A DNA stretch of 64,000 nt, from the NCBI RefSeq assembly GCF_035978755.1, contig NZ_CP108414.1:1488001-1552000 (forward strand). Reading direction: 5' to 3'. The position numbers and the translations under genes were made by a program. The notes under the pieces were generated by a model that was given only the letters and a program-made list of their open reading frames with translations, searched no databases and was not told the origin of the DNA. This document shows positions 24,199 to 34,316 of the stretch, piece by piece (within the stretch, counting starts at the first letter, position 1; the number at the start of each line of letters is the position of its first letter). Source of the DNA: Streptomyces sp. NBC_01298. Its GTDB lineage: Bacteria > Actinomycetota > Actinomycetes > Streptomycetales > Streptomycetaceae.

Positions 24199-25116
24199 TC
24201 AGAGGTCCGCGAGGGCCAGACCGGCCTGCGCGGCGGCGGCCTGGACGGTCTGCTCCAGCAGCACCGCGATGGTCATCGGGCCGACGCCGCCCGGGACCGG
24301 GGTGATCAGGGAGGCGCGGGCGGCGGCCGACTCGAAGTGGACGTCGCCGACGTTGCCCTCGTTGTAGCCGGCGTCCAGGACCACGGCGCCCGGCTTGATG
24401 TCCTCGCCGCGGATGAACTCGGCCTTGCCGACGGCGGCGACCAGCACGTCCGCCTGGCGGACGATGGACGGCAGGTCCACGGTGCGGGAGTGGCAGTAGG
24501 TGACGGTGGCGTTCTGCTCCAGGAGCAGCATCCCGGCGGGCTTGCCCAGGATCGCGCTGCGGCCCACGACCACGGCGTGCTTGCCGGTCAGGTCCACGTC
24601 GTAGGCCTCCAGCAGCCGCATGATGCCGCCGGGGGTGCAGGAGACGAAGCCCGGCAGTCCGAAGCCCATGGCGGCGAAGGAGTGCATGGTGACCCCGTCG
24701 ACGTCCTTGCCCGGGGCGATGGCCTCGAAGGCGGCGCGCTCGTCGATGTGGTGCGGGACGGGGTGCTGGAGCAGGATGCCGCTGATCTCCGGGTCCTCGG
24801 AGAGCGCGGTCAGGGTGGCGACGAGCTCCTCGGTGGTCGTCACGGCGGGCAGCTCCACGTGGCGGGAGGTGATGCCGGCCTTGGCACAGCGGTTCTGCTT
24901 CATCCGGACGTAGGTGACGGACGCGGGGTCCTCGCCGACGAGCACGGTGGCCAGGCAGGGCGCGGTACCGGTGCGCTCGGTGATCTTCGCGGCGTACTCG
25001 GCGGTCCGCTCCGAGATGCGGCGGGCGAGGGCGGTGCCGTCCATCAGCCGGGCGGTCTGGGCGCCGGGAACGTCCGGGGTGGCGGAAACGGTCGGGGCGG
25101 TCGTCTGAGTGGTCAT
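24199..25116 (-). CDS. folD: Bifunctional methylenetetrahydrofolate dehydrogenase/cyclohydrolase
   Basis: A 305-residue FolD, which oxidises 5,10-methylene-tetrahydrofolate with NADP and hydrolyses the product to 10-formyl-tetrahydrofolate in the cytoplasm. Signatures are TYVRMKQNRCAKAGI with the catalytic lysine, GKDVDGVTMHSFAAM, CTPGGIMRLLEAY, VVVGRSAILGKPAGMLLL (NADP loop) and PGGVGPMTIAVLLEQTV. ATG at 25116 follows AGGAG; about 20 extra residues precede the conserved LMDGTALARRI. A -10 box TACACT on the minus strand (25252-25247) would give a leader of about 120 bases. Products feed purine, formyl-Met and thymidylate synthesis; thyA is 17 kb away. Confidence 0.95.
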   Translation of the reverse strand: MTTQTTAPTVSATPDVPGAQTARLMDGTALARRISERTAEYAAKITERTGTAPCLATVLVGEDPASVTYVRMKQNRCAKAGITSRHVELPAVTTTEELVATLTALSEDPEISGILLQHPVPHHIDERAAFEAIAPGKDVDGVTMHSFAAMGFGLPGFVSCTPGGIMRLLEAYDVDLTGKHAVVVGRSAILGKPAGMLLLEQNATVTYCHSRTVDLPSIVRQADVLVAAVGKAEFIRGEDIKPGAVVLDAGYNEGNVGDVHFESAAARASLITPVPGGVGPMTIAVLLEQTVQAAAAQAGLALADL

Positions 25117-25334
25117 GGGGGCTCCTGAGCGTCGCTGCGGGATCGCGGTTCGCCCAGGCGCGCGGCAGTCGACGTACGGGATGCGGGAGTACGCCGGGCC
25201 GCTCCCCGGTGGTGATCCACCCGAACGCCAGTCACGGCCCGCGCCCAGTGTAGGCGAACCCCCGCGGGGCCGGGCGTGGGCCCCCGCCCGGCAATCCGGT
25301 GGATGACCGGGGCCGGACCTGGGACGATCGAGGG

Positions 25335-26096
25335 ATGACGCGCACTTTCGACCATCTGGTCGCGGAAGCGGAATCCGTCTCCGTGGACGGCTGGGACTTC
25401 TCCTGGCTCGACGGACGCGCCACCGAGCAGCGCCCCTCCTGGGGCTACCAGCGCCTGCTGGCCCGGCACCTGGCGCGGGTCGGCTCCGCCCTGGACATCC
25501 AGACCGGAGGCGGGGAGGTGCTCGCCGGAGCCGGGCCCCTGCCCCCGCTGACGGTGGCCACCGAATCGTGGCCACCGAACATCGACAAGGCGACAAGGCT
25601 GCTGCATCCGCTGGGCACCGTGGTGGTCGCGGACTCCGACGAGCCGCCGCTGCCGTTCGGCGACGAGGCCTTCGAGTTCGTCTCCAGCCGCCATCCGGTG
25701 ACGGTCTGGTGGGAGGAGATCGCGCGGGTACTGAAACCCGGCGGCACGTACTTCTCCCAGCAGGTCGGGCCGGCGAGCGTCTTCGAGCTCGTGGAGTACT
25801 TCCTGGGCCCGCAGCCGGAGGAGGTCCGGCGGGGCCGGCACCCCGACGACGCGGTCGCCGCGGCCACGAAGGCGGGACTGGAGGTGGTCGATCTGCGCTC
25901 CGAGCGGCTGCGGACGGAGTTCCACGACATCGGAGCCGTGATCTACTTTCTGAGGAAGGTGATCTGGATGGTGCCGGGCTTCACGGTCGGGCAGCATCGG
26001 GACCGGTTGCGCGAGCTGCACGAACAGATCGCGCACGAGGGCCCGTTCGTCGCACACACTGCACGTTTTCTCATCGAAGCCCGCAAAACGGGCTGA
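25335..26096 (+). CDS. SAM-dependent methyltransferase-like protein
   Basis: A 253-residue protein with a class I methyltransferase core. The SAM loop is degenerate, SALDIQTGGGEVLAG in place of a DxGxGxG, then LPFGDEAFEFVSSRHP and RVLKPGGTYFSQQVGP match motifs IV and V. AGGG precedes ATG 25335. It is divergent from folD (218 bases) and lies 213 bases before hrdB in the same direction. A short direct repeat TGGCCACCGAA occurs inside the gene near 25555 and 25573. The substrate is unknown. Confidence 0.85.
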   Translation: MTRTFDHLVAEAESVSVDGWDFSWLDGRATEQRPSWGYQRLLARHLARVGSALDIQTGGGEVLAGAGPLPPLTVATESWPPNIDKATRLLHPLGTVVVADSDEPPLPFGDEAFEFVSSRHPVTVWWEEIARVLKPGGTYFSQQVGPASVFELVEYFLGPQPEEVRRGRHPDDAVAAATKAGLEVVDLRSERLRTEFHDIGAVIYFLRKVIWMVPGFTVGQHRDRLRELHEQIAHEGPFVAHTARFLIEARKTG

Positions 26097-26309
26097 CAAA
26101 ACGGGCGGACGCGACCACCCGCGACCGGGTCTCCGGTCACGGCGTGGCGCAGGTCACTCAATTCAGCGCGTAACGAATCTACTCGGGCATGCGATGAACC
26201 GACAGGTGTCCTCGTGCGGCCCGGAATACAGACCCCCCTCGGGTCTGTTTCCCGAGTTCGCGCGATGATGTCCCGCCACCCCTTATCTGTTCGCAACGAG
26301 AGGCTCCTT
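26097..26309 (+). promoter_or_regulatory. hrdB upstream region with several promoter elements
   Basis: A 213-bp region before the principal sigma gene. The only well-matched element is the sigma-R-like GGAAT-N19-GTT at 26223-26249. Other AT-richer stretches (TAACGAATCT near 26171) could hold a constitutive -10. Ribosome site ACGAGAGG lies about ten bases before GTG 26310. Confidence 0.5.
26223..26249 (+). promoter_or_regulatory. Predicted sigma-R (thiol-stress) promoter of hrdB
   Basis: GGAAT (26223-26227) and GTT (26247-26249) with 19 bases between fit the sigma-R consensus GGAAT-N18/19-GTT. In S. coelicolor one hrdB promoter is known to depend on sigma-R. The spacer is itself an inverted repeat, ACAGACCC/GGGTCTGT. 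Confidence 0.7.
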
Positions 26310-27881
<1,572 letters not shown>

Positions 27882-27899
27882 AACCGGGGTGCACGCCCC

Positions 27900-29723
27900 T
27901 CAGGCCAGTCGGAAGACCGGCCCGCGGGGCGTGAACGGCAGGGAGGCGCCCTGCGGGATCAGGTAGGCGTGCTCGCGCCGGATCCGCAGGGTGTCGCACT
28001 CGCCGTCCGTGATCACGAGGACCGGGGCGCCGGGCGGGAAGTCCTCCGCCCGGTGCAGCAGGTCGATCCCCGGTTGCAGGACCGTGCCGCCCCGGCCGCG
28101 CACCCGGACCCGTCCGGCGATCTCGGTGGGTGGCAGATAGCCCGCGTCGTACGGCGCCGCGTCGCAGAACACGACGCGGGCGGCCGGTACGTCGCGGGCT
28201 TCCGCGTACGAGGCGATGGCGCCCAGCGCCTTGCCCAGCAGGGCGGCGTTCATCGACCCCGAGGTGTCGAGGACCACGCCGAAGGTGCAGCGGGCCACCT
28301 CCTCGGGCGGGAAGTACCGGCCCGCGCGCGGGATGTCCGGGGTGGAGGCCTGCCGGCGGGCCGGGCGCGCGTAGGACCGTACGGCCACGGGCCGCGGCAC
28401 GTACTCGTCGAACCAGCGGGCGAGCGCCGCGTCCCACGGCACCGGCGGGTGGGCCAGCGCCCGGATCTCCTGGATCAGCCCGGCGGGCAGCAGTCCGCGT
28501 TCCCCGTACGCGTGCAGGTCGAAGCCCTGGACCAAACCGCGCCGGTAGAACTCGTCCAGGTCCGTGTACGGGCAGCTGGCCGGGTGCGGCAGCGGCTCGC
28601 CCAGGATGTCCCCGCGGCCCTTGCCGCGCAGGGTGGCGAGGCGGCGCATGCGGCGCAGGTCGGTGGTGATCCGGTCGTAGACCTCCTCGACGGAGAGGTC
28701 AGCCAGCTCCGGGTCGTGGAGCAGCCCTTCGGGCATTTCGCCGACCGCCATCTCCACGAGCCAGCCGTTGACCACGTAATCGGCGGCCACGTTGTGCAGG
28801 TACGGATCGCGGGCGCCGCGGCGTTCCCCGTGGCGCAGGGCGGCGTGCAGCATCTCGTGGGCCAGAATGAACCGCCATTCCCCGTCGGTGAAGGCGCGCA
28901 GCGGGTTGACGTAGATCTCCCCGGCGCTCGCGCTGACGGCGGCGATGTCGATGCCCTGGGCGCGGGCCAGCTCGGCGTCGGCGACGATCTTCAGCCCGGC
29001 GGCGAGCCCCCCGAGCAGCGGGTACGAGGAGACGAACCAGTTCAGGGCCCGGTCCCAGGGGCGGAGGCGGACATGCTCCCCGGTCACCCGGTCGCGGCGG
29101 CCGCCGGCCGTGTCCATGGCGGCCGAGACGCTGCGGGTCAGGGCGTGCGCGAAGGCGGTCTCCCAGTCGGGGACCGTGGTGTTCCACGCCCGCCAGGTCA
29201 CCAGGACCTGGTCGGGGTGGTCTCCGGCGGTGCCGCAGTGCTCGTGGGCGGCGGGGACGCCGTCGCGGCGCCAGCGGGCGGCGAGCAGCTCCTCGTCGCC
29301 GCCGGGGTGCTCGGCGGGCAGGCTTTCCGGGGTCCAGCCGGGTGCGAAGCCCGCCAGGAAGCGGTTGACGACGGCGCAGCGGGCGGCCAGGTCGAAGCGG
29401 TCGGGCTGGGGGCGGTGCTCCTCCTGGGCGGCGGGGACGTGTCCGAAGCCGAGGTGGAGCAGGGCGTGGGAGAGGGTCCAGGCCCATTCCCGGGGCGTGG
29501 CGCGCCGGGTGGGGTGGACGTGGACGGTGCCGTTGGAGTCCACGGCCGCGAGTCCCCCGGCGGGGGTGGCCGCGCACTTGGCCTGCCGGCAGATGGTGGC
29601 GGAGACCGCGGCGAGGGCCGGGTTCCGCTTGACCAGGGCGAGGCCCTCGGCGAAGGCCTGCTCGGCGGGGTCCGGCTTGGCGTTGCCGGCCTTCTTGCGG
29701 GTGGTGCCGGTGGCACGGGTCAC
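27900..29723 (-). CDS. Putative metallopeptidase with C-terminal vWA domain (DUF2201 type)
   Basis: A 607-residue cytoplasmic protein. The central part has ILAHEMLHAALRHGER, with HEMLH at residues 289-293, a zinc-peptidase-like motif; an earlier TLSHALLHLGFGHV is a second HxxxH. The C-terminal third is a von Willebrand A domain with an intact MIDAS: VVLDTSGSMNAALL (DxSxS), later VFCDA and VLVITDGECDT. The family normally works with a MoxR ATPase, which is encoded directly upstream with a four-base overlap (GTGA at 29723-29720). MoxR-vWA pairs are thought to remodel or load metal into protein complexes; the client is unknown. It converges on hrdB with 18 bases between and no terminator. Confidence 0.88.
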   Translation of the reverse strand: MTRATGTTRKKAGNAKPDPAEQAFAEGLALVKRNPALAAVSATICRQAKCAATPAGGLAAVDSNGTVHVHPTRRATPREWAWTLSHALLHLGFGHVPAAQEEHRPQPDRFDLAARCAVVNRFLAGFAPGWTPESLPAEHPGGDEELLAARWRRDGVPAAHEHCGTAGDHPDQVLVTWRAWNTTVPDWETAFAHALTRSVSAAMDTAGGRRDRVTGEHVRLRPWDRALNWFVSSYPLLGGLAAGLKIVADAELARAQGIDIAAVSASAGEIYVNPLRAFTDGEWRFILAHEMLHAALRHGERRGARDPYLHNVAADYVVNGWLVEMAVGEMPEGLLHDPELADLSVEEVYDRITTDLRRMRRLATLRGKGRGDILGEPLPHPASCPYTDLDEFYRRGLVQGFDLHAYGERGLLPAGLIQEIRALAHPPVPWDAALARWFDEYVPRPVAVRSYARPARRQASTPDIPRAGRYFPPEEVARCTFGVVLDTSGSMNAALLGKALGAIASYAEARDVPAARVVFCDAAPYDAGYLPPTEIAGRVRVRGRGGTVLQPGIDLLHRAEDFPPGAPVLVITDGECDTLRIRREHAYLIPQGASLPFTPRGPVFRLA

Positions 29724-30781
29724 CGGCGGGCCTCGACCAGGCGCGGCATGTCGCGGGCCGCCTCGACGAGGAACCAGGCGGGCAGCACGGGCAGGCCGTC
29801 GGCGTCGTCCGCGATGACGGTCTGGGCCACCTCGACGGAGATCTCGGCGAGCTGGACGAGGAGGGACTTGGCCCGGTACGCGGTCTGCCGGACGGCGGGC
29901 GAGACGTGTTCGCGCCGTGCGGGCAGCTCCTTGACCAGCCGGCCGCGGAAGGCCTCGGCCAGGTAGTAGAGCAGGTCGCGGTCGGCGAGGCGGGTGGGCC
30001 AGTTCGCGTCGCCCTTCATGATCGCCTCTATGCCGAAGGAGTGGCGGACGATCTTCGCGTAGCCGCAGAAGGAGACGGCGTGCGCCGGGGTGAGGGTGCC
30101 GTGCGCGATGACCTTGAGGGTCGTTTCGTCCAGGCCCTGGCCGAAGGAGTGCAGGGCGTCGGAGAGCATGTGCCAGGACCGCGGCGTGGAGAACGGCTCC
30201 TCCGTCTTGGGCGGCTGCGACCACAGGTGGTCGGGCCGGTCGGTGAGGTAGTCCGTGACCCACGGGTGGATGCCGTGCTCGCCGGCCCAGACCAGCCAGT
30301 CACCGGCGGAGGCGTTCAGATGGACGTGGGTGAGCCGGTTGACGAGCGCGGAGGCGATGGGGCGGGCCAGGGCGTTGTCGGTGGCCCGGTTGCCCGCGCC
30401 GATGACGATGGAGCCGGCGGGCAGCTCGTAGGAACCGATCCGCCGGTCGAGGATCAGGGAGTAGAAGGCCTTCTGCACGTCGGGGCCCGCGGCGTTGAGC
30501 TCGTCGAGGAACAGGCAGTACGGCTCCTCGCGGGCGATGGCCTCGGGCGGGCAGAACACCGAACGCCCGTCACGGATCTGCGGTACGCCGATCAGGTCCT
30601 CCGGCGCCAGCTGGGTCCCGAGCAGGCTCACGCACTCCAGTCCCAGCGAGTCGGCGAACGTGCGCACGAGCGAGGACTTGCCGATGCCGGGCGCCCCCCA
30701 GAGGAACACGGGCCGCACGGTGGCGAGGCCGAGGAGCAGTTCGGGGAGCTGGGCGGGGGTGACGGTGACGGCAGCCTGCAC
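29720..30781 (-). CDS. MoxR-type AAA+ ATPase
   Basis: A 353-residue AAA+ chaperone-like ATPase. Walker A is LWGAPGIGKSSLVRT (about residues 28-42), Walker B CLFLDELNAAGPDVQ (about 88-102), sensor 1 VIGAGNRATDNALA and an arginine-finger-like LVNRLTHVHL follow in MoxR order. GTG at 30781 has AAGGAC about 11 bases upstream. It overlaps the vWA/metallopeptidase gene by four bases, so the two are made together and probably act together. The target is not indicated by neighbours: hrdB lies beyond on the other strand and a SRPBCC gene upstream. Confidence 0.92.
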   Translation of the reverse strand: MQAAVTVTPAQLPELLLGLATVRPVFLWGAPGIGKSSLVRTFADSLGLECVSLLGTQLAPEDLIGVPQIRDGRSVFCPPEAIAREEPYCLFLDELNAAGPDVQKAFYSLILDRRIGSYELPAGSIVIGAGNRATDNALARPIASALVNRLTHVHLNASAGDWLVWAGEHGIHPWVTDYLTDRPDHLWSQPPKTEEPFSTPRSWHMLSDALHSFGQGLDETTLKVIAHGTLTPAHAVSFCGYAKIVRHSFGIEAIMKGDANWPTRLADRDLLYYLAEAFRGRLVKELPARREHVSPAVRQTAYRAKSLLVQLAEISVEVAQTVIADDADGLPVLPAWFLVEAARDMPRLVEARR

Positions 30782-30908
30782 GGGTGGGGATGTCCTTAGG
30801 GAGTCCGGGATGCGGATACGGGGTACCGGACCGGGTCCGGGTACGCGGTGCGCCCAGTGTGGGTGTACCGCGTGTCCCGAAGCATCCGGTTTTCCCCGGG
30901 GCGCCCGT

Positions 30909-30945
30909 CCGGAGCCCTGAGCCCCGGAGCCCTCAGCCCCGGAGC
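30909..30945. repeat. 15-bp tandem repeat, 2.5 units
   Basis: CCGGAGCCCTGAGCC (30909-30923) and CCGGAGCCCTCAGCC (30924-30938), then CCGGAGC. It lies in the gap between the SRPBCC and MoxR genes, a few bases from the SRPBCC stop. Confidence 0.7.
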
Positions 30946-30952
30946 GCCGCGC

Positions 30953-31402
30953 TCAGGCCGCGGAGTGTTCCAGCAGGTGCTTGAGCTTCTCCTCGCTGCG
31001 GGGCATCTCCTTGCGGACCATGGGCTTGACCGCGAGCGGGACGAGCGCCCTGCCCAGGCCGTGGCCCTCGAAGTCGAGGGCGATGGTCACGCGCGAGCGG
31101 GTGCCTCCATCGAGGGATTCGATGCGGCCCCGTACGTCCGGCCGGACCGGCCCCTCGACCCCGTGGAAGTGCCAGCTCCTCGGCGGGTCCATCTCCAGGA
31201 CCTCCATGGTCGTGGGGATCGCGCGCCTGCCGATCTGGCGGGTGACCAGGACCTTCGACCCCACGTGGACGGGAAGGTCTCCCATCGGCACCGCCGAGAC
31301 GGCGCTGTCCTGCCACTCCGGCAGGTGCGTGGGGTCCGTGATGTACGCGTACACGTCCTCGGGACTGCGGTCTATGTCGATGGTGTTGCTGATCGCGGAC
31401 AT
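30953..31402 (-). CDS. SRPBCC (START/Bet v1-like) family protein
   Basis: A 149-residue protein of the polyketide cyclase/dehydrase-like SRPBCC fold, a hydrophobic-cavity ligand binder. The first block SNTIDIDRSPEDVYAYITDP (residues 5-24) and the closing long helix (MVRKEMPRSEEKLKHLLEH) are typical. GAGGGG precedes ATG 31402. It probably stands alone: 171 bases to the MoxR gene and 81 to the upstream phosphatase-like gene, all on the same strand. The ligand is unknown. A second, unrelated SRPBCC gene is at 60071-60514. Confidence 0.87.
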   Translation of the reverse strand: MSAISNTIDIDRSPEDVYAYITDPTHLPEWQDSAVSAVPMGDLPVHVGSKVLVTRQIGRRAIPTTMEVLEMDPPRSWHFHGVEGPVRPDVRGRIESLDGGTRSRVTIALDFEGHGLGRALVPLAVKPMVRKEMPRSEEKLKHLLEHSAA

Positions 31403-31483
31403 GGCGACCCCTCGGAGCCCCCCTGATGGCCTCTGTCTCCAAAGTACGCCCGGGGCCGGCGGCCGGCCTGGCCGTATGCCTCG

Positions 31484-33586
31484 TCAGGCCGCGGGCGCCG
31501 GGTCCGTGCCCGGGGCCACGGAGACCTCCGGCGGCGCCTCCGGGGGCACCGGGACCTGGGGGCCGTCCGCCTCGGTGAGCCAGCGGCGCAGGACCTCGTG
31601 GACCGCCTCCGCGCCCACCAGCTCCCCGTCCGGCCGGTACACCGGCTCGGACAGTTCCACCGGCCACATCAGGAAGGGGTGGCCCTGCTCCCCGCCCAGG
31701 CCGCCGTGCGAGCCGATCTGCTCCTCGAAGGCGTGCACCGTGCCCGCCTCCGGGTCGTAGGCCGAGTTCACCATCACGTCGGCCACGTGCGGGAAGGTGT
31801 CGGTCCGCCGGACCGACCGCGCGGCGCCGGGTCCGAAGGGGGCCAGCAGTTCCTCCGCCGCGCCGGGCTCGTCCAGCCGGGCTTCGGCCCCGCCGGCCGC
31901 CAGGACGGTCCCGTCGACGAGCAGGAACCCGACCCCGGGATGGTTCGCCAGGGTGGAGAGCAGCGCCGGGTGCGCCCGCTCGATCCGTTCCCTGGACGCG
32001 CGCCCGGGCAGGTCCGGGAAGGAGATCAGCCCGAGGTTGCCCGAGGCCAGGACCACCGGGTCCGGGCCCGCCCCCGGACGCGCCTCCTCCTCGGTCTCCT
32101 CCACCGGCCGGTGCAGGGCGGCCCGTACGGCGGCCCGTGCCTCGGCGCCGCTGTGGGTGCGGCCGGCCTTCCGGGAGACCGGCAGCCCGCAGCCCGCGCG
32201 GACCAGGTCCTTCAGGGTGAGCCCGTACCGGGCCAGGAAGGTCTCCCCCGGGCTCTGGCCGTGGTCCGAGAGCAGCACGATCCGGTACTCGCGCGGCGCG
32301 TGCTCCGCGACCCGGGCGATCAGCGCGAGGCTGCGGTCGAGCCGGGCGAGCACCTGCTCGGTGTCCCGCGAGCGCGGGCCCGAGTGGTGGGCGACCTCGT
32401 CGTAGGCGACCAGGTCGGCGTAGACCGCGGCGCGCCCGGCCAGCATGTCGCCGATCACCGCGGCGACCACGACGTCGCGCTCCACCACCGTCGCGAAGGC
32501 CCGGATGAAGGGGTACAGCCCGCCGCGCGAGACCCGTGGCCGGTCCCCGCGCAACCGGCGGCGCAGCGACTGGGTGATCTCGCGGACCACCTCGGCGACG
32601 AAGGAGAGCGCCGTGCGGACCGCGTTGGCCGGGTCGGAGAAGTACGCGAAGTACCCGGCGCGGGAGCGGTTCTGCGGCCCCCGCCGGGCGGAAACGGACA
32701 GGACGAGCGCCAGTTGGCCGGCGCCGCCGCTGAAGAGGTTGCCGCGGCTGGCCCCGTCGAGGGTGAGCAGGCCCCCGTCCCCGGTCCGTTCGACGGCCCG
32801 CCGCTGGAGCTCGGCCGCGCTGGTGGGCCGGTTGCAGACGACCACCTCGCCGGTGTCCTTCTCGTACCAACGGAAGGCCGGGACGTCGAAGTTGGAGCCG
32901 TGCAGGATGCCGAGCTGGCTGGCCCCGGTCTGGCTCGACCAGTCGGTGCGCCAGGAGGTGACGCGGTGGGTGCGGTCGAGCCAGTCGGCCACCGTCGGCA
33001 TCAGACCGCTGCCGGCCGCCCGCCGCAGCACCTCGTAACCGACCCCGTCGAGTTGCAGGAACACCACGCCGGGGGCGCGTTCGTCGGCCCCGGGCGCGCC
33101 CTCGCGGTGCTGGCGGCGCCGGCGGCGGTCGGCGAGCCGGTAGAGCCGGCGCCGGTAGGCCTCGTCGTCCCGTACGGCGAGGGCCGTGGAGGTCGCGGAC
33201 GCGACGGCGGACATCACGGCGGCGACCACCACCGCCGTCTCGGGGTCCGCCTCGCCGCGGCCGGCCGGGATCAGGCTGAGCGCCAGCAGCAGCAGCGAGC
33301 CGTTGAGGAAGAACACGAGCAGCCCGAGCACCAGGGCCGGGACGAGCAGCAGGGCGCGTACGAGGACCGGCCACACCAGCGCGCTCAGCAGACCGAACGC
33401 ACCGGCGCCGATGGCGGCCGTCAGACCTATCCGCGTGATGCTGTCGCGGTCGCCGCCCGCGCCCGCCTGGAGCCGGAAGTCGGGGAGGATTCCGGCCAGG
33501 ACGAGCATGGTGAGGGTGGACACCGCCCAGACGATGACCACGCGCACCAGGGCGCCGCCCGTACTCCGCCACCGGCCTCGCAACAC
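31484..33586 (-). CDS. Membrane-anchored alkaline-phosphatase-superfamily protein with holin-like N-terminus
   Basis: A 700-residue protein. The first 150 residues hold four hydrophobic segments of the phage-holin family IV type (VIVWAVSTLTMLVLAGI and following). From about residue 165 there is an alkaline phosphatase/phosphodiesterase fold: GVVFLQLDGVGYEVLRRA gives the first metal Asp, SQTGASQLGILHG supplies the nucleophile region, VAYDEVAHHSGPRS and LLSDHGQSPGETF give the D..H and DHG metal ligands, and IGSHGGLGGEQGHPF the last His. GAGGTGGG precedes GTG 33586. Proteins of this layout are common in Streptomyces; the substrate, perhaps a cell-envelope phosphodiester, is unproven. Active site should be external or depends on topology. 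Confidence 0.85.
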   Translation of the reverse strand: MLRGRWRSTGGALVRVVIVWAVSTLTMLVLAGILPDFRLQAGAGGDRDSITRIGLTAAIGAGAFGLLSALVWPVLVRALLLVPALVLGLLVFFLNGSLLLLALSLIPAGRGEADPETAVVVAAVMSAVASATSTALAVRDDEAYRRRLYRLADRRRRRQHREGAPGADERAPGVVFLQLDGVGYEVLRRAAGSGLMPTVADWLDRTHRVTSWRTDWSSQTGASQLGILHGSNFDVPAFRWYEKDTGEVVVCNRPTSAAELQRRAVERTGDGGLLTLDGASRGNLFSGGAGQLALVLSVSARRGPQNRSRAGYFAYFSDPANAVRTALSFVAEVVREITQSLRRRLRGDRPRVSRGGLYPFIRAFATVVERDVVVAAVIGDMLAGRAAVYADLVAYDEVAHHSGPRSRDTEQVLARLDRSLALIARVAEHAPREYRIVLLSDHGQSPGETFLARYGLTLKDLVRAGCGLPVSRKAGRTHSGAEARAAVRAALHRPVEETEEEARPGAGPDPVVLASGNLGLISFPDLPGRASRERIERAHPALLSTLANHPGVGFLLVDGTVLAAGGAEARLDEPGAAEELLAPFGPGAARSVRRTDTFPHVADVMVNSAYDPEAGTVHAFEEQIGSHGGLGGEQGHPFLMWPVELSEPVYRPDGELVGAEAVHEVLRRWLTEADGPQVPVPPEAPPEVSVAPGTDPAPAA

Positions 33587-33705
33587 GCCCGACCCACCTC
33601 ACCAACCGTGGCCCGCACCGCGCCGACGAGCCCCCGTCCCACGGTGTCCAGGCTCGCACAGCGGCGCCCGCCCGGCCGGGTGACACGGGCGGCGGATGTG
33701 CGTAC

Positions 33706-33758
33706 GGGCGCGGGGGCGCGATGCGCCGGGGGGACGCGAGGGGGGTGCGAGGGGGGGT
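33706..33758 (+). other. Five G-tracts: possible G-quadruplex
   Basis: Guanine runs of 3, 5, 6, 6 and 7 bases at 33706, 33712, 33728, 33740 and 33751 with loops of 3-11 bases. It lies in the 180-bp gap between the phosphatase-like gene and the stop of the recombinase-like gene; on the transcribed minus-strand mRNA it would be C-rich. Confidence 0.55.
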
Positions 33759-33766
33759 GTCCGCGC

Positions 33767-34171
33767 CTACGTGCCGTCGTATCCGGCGGTCGGCATGGAG
33801 AGGCGGCGGTGCACCTCGGCCTTCATCGCGGAGGTGTAGCGCGGCTCGTCGAGACCGGCGGTTTCCAGCCGTACGCCGCGTCGCGCGCACTCGGCGGTGA
33901 ACTCGTCCACGGAGCGCAGCGCGCGGGTCAGCACCCGGTGGTTGGCGGTGACGAACAGGTCGACGCGGCCGGCGTCGATGTCGTTCCACAGCCCGCAGTG
34001 GTCGGCGCGCAGCCCGTAGACGAAGAGTTCGCGGGTCACCACGTATCCCCGGTCGGCCGCCCAGCGGGCACACATGGCGTGCTGGCTCCGGGTGTCGACG
34101 GCGAAGGGATCCGTGTCCAGATCCTCCAGCGGGGCCAGGCTGGCGATCGCGGCCACGCGCAGCTCATCCAT
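33767..34171 (-). CDS. Serine-recombinase N-terminal-domain-like protein, probably not catalytic
   Basis: A 134-residue protein whose pattern matches the resolvase N-terminal domain: SQHAMCARWAADRGYVV (about residues 29-45), LWNDIDAGRVDLFVTANHRVLTRAL (positions about 61-85, in the place of the conserved VDxxxxxxxDRLxR block) and ECARRGVRLETA. The N-terminal beta strand, where active enzymes have YxRVS with the nucleophilic serine, reads AAIASLAPLEDL, and the DR of the DRLxR block is HR with an extra residue. No DNA-binding C-terminal region follows. I take it as a domesticated or degenerate recombinase fold, role unknown. Start ATG 34171; divergent from the MBL gene by 145 bases. Confidence 0.7.
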   Translation of the reverse strand: MDELRVAAIASLAPLEDLDTDPFAVDTRSQHAMCARWAADRGYVVTRELFVYGLRADHCGLWNDIDAGRVDLFVTANHRVLTRALRSVDEFTAECARRGVRLETAGLDEPRYTSAMKAEVHRRLSMPTAGYDGT

Positions 34172-34316
34172 GCCGCCCGACCCTACTCCGATCCGCCGCC
34201 GGGGAGGAGGGGGCGTGGAGCCCCGGTTCCGGGCGGTTTGGGCGGGCAGCCTTTAGGCTCGTACGGGACCCGGTGGCAAGCGGGGCGCGGGATGCGAGGG
34301 AGGGGATCAGGGGCCG

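Noticed and set aside
25117..25334. Riboswitch in the folD leader
   Set aside because: A leader of about 120 bases is possible, but I see no conserved core of a folate or other known riboswitch.
26214..26309. Extended HrdB start at 26214
   Set aside because: It would translate the predicted sigma-R promoter; GTG 26310 with a ribosome site fits the known start of HrdB.
30933..34073. Minus-strand open frame of 1046 codons and similar long frames antisense to real genes (8045-9022, 18601-21312, 35632-38421)
   Set aside because: They are Arg/Pro/Gly-rich shadow frames created by high GC in third positions of genes on other frames; no domain or start site.
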